DNA from: an uncultured Oscillospiraceae bacterium | GTDB taxonomy: Bacteria > Bacillota > Clostridia > Oscillospirales > Oscillospiraceae | Reading direction: 5' to 3' | Assembly (NCBI GenBank): GCA_944385065.1 | Contig: CALWVX010000028.1 | Coordinates: 1-12,567 of the forward strand | Length of the DNA: 12,567 nucleotides | Shown: positions 12,389 through 12,567 of the stretch, one piece after another | Numbering within the stretch: the stretch's first letter is position 1 | Layout: every line of letters begins with the position of its first letter | Notes under the pieces: generated by a model | What the model was told of the DNA's origin: nothing | Database searches by the model: none | The model's input: only the letters and a program-made list of their open reading frames with translations | Position numbers and translations under genes: made by a program

Positions 12389-12567
12389 ATGCCAGAAAAG
12401 GTCGTGCCCGGCCCCGTCTGCGAGGACCGCAGTATCCGGGAGGCCGTGTGCATACACACCAAGAAAATCTTTGACTCCTGCAAAGACCGTGACTGCGTGG
12501 AGGACCTGCGGGTCTATCCAACCCGGTGCTCTCAGGATATGATCGACCGGGCGCAGTCCGTCAAAGC
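12389..12567 (+). CDS. Cysteine-rich conserved hypothetical protein (N-terminal part, runs off the window)
   Basis: ATG 12389 has GGAGG at 12377-12381 with 7-nt spacing, and the frame stays open to the window edge, giving 59 full codons. Five cysteines appear in 59 residues (11, 21, 31, 36 and 47), in the context REAVCIHTKKIFDSCKDRDC followed by VEDLRVYPTRC. The spacing suggests metal binding or disulphides but matches no named motif I know. I recall similar uncharacterised proteins in Clostridia, without a function. There is no signal peptide or membrane segment in the visible part. Confidence 0.8.
   Translation, partial: MPEKVVPGPVCEDRSIREAVCIHTKKIFDSCKDRDCVEDLRVYPTRCSQDMIDRAQSVK

Noticed and set aside
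1..12567. Search for CRISPR arrays, tRNA/rRNA genes, transposases, toxin-antitoxin pairs or defence genes
   Set aside because: No regularly spaced repeats, tRNA-like folds or matching protein motifs were seen on either strand.

Overview
The window is GC-rich and densely packed, and it looks like chromosome from a spore-forming Clostridia, most likely an Oscillospirales/Flavonifractor-type gut anaerobe. That placement is inferred from gene content: a GerW (YtfJ) sporulation protein next to a DacF-type carboxypeptidase, an IspH–ribosomal protein S1 fusion (an arrangement known from Clostridia), a DUF4364 regulator, and high GC with frequent GTG/TTG starts. I see no rRNA, tRNA, CRISPR array, transposase, prophage or defence module.

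Layout. Positions 1-42 hold the probable tail of an upstream gene. Then come gerW/ytfJ (46-462), a DacF-like D-Ala-D-Ala carboxypeptidase (552-1655) with a forespore-type promoter motif in front of it, and an RsuA/RluB-family rRNA pseudouridine synthase (1811-2542). A nested inverted repeat lies between the last two. A perfect 19-bp inverted repeat and a good housekeeping promoter (2592-2620) then open a compact operon: a MurR/RpiR-type regulator, a BaiN/HI0933-family flavoprotein, cytidylate kinase, PlsC acyltransferase, and the IspH–S1 fusion. It closes at a strong terminator (8234-8266). A second promoter drives purB and an AI-2E-type membrane protein, which end at a bidirectional terminator (11149-11201). 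On the minus strand a DUF4364 regulator and a PNPOx-like flavin protein form a two-gene operon with its own promoter. Diverging from it at the right edge is the start of a cysteine-rich protein of unknown function.

How the genes work together. The central operon combines nucleotide (CMP/dCMP) metabolism, phospholipid synthesis, isoprenoid synthesis and translation, and it begins with a regulator carrying a sugar-phosphate-type SIS domain. Each junction is an overlap or a short gap, which suggests translational coupling. The left end is sporulation-flavoured (spore germination and peptidoglycan trimming).

The most interesting signals are inside the IspH–S1 fusion. An AT-rich island with an extended -10 promoter motif lies in the IspH part. 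A near-perfect Shine-Dalgarno sequence followed by an in-frame ATG sits exactly at the IspH/S1 boundary. Together they suggest that free S1 could be made from within the fusion gene. The window otherwise looks like ordinary core genome; I found no convincing wholly new system.
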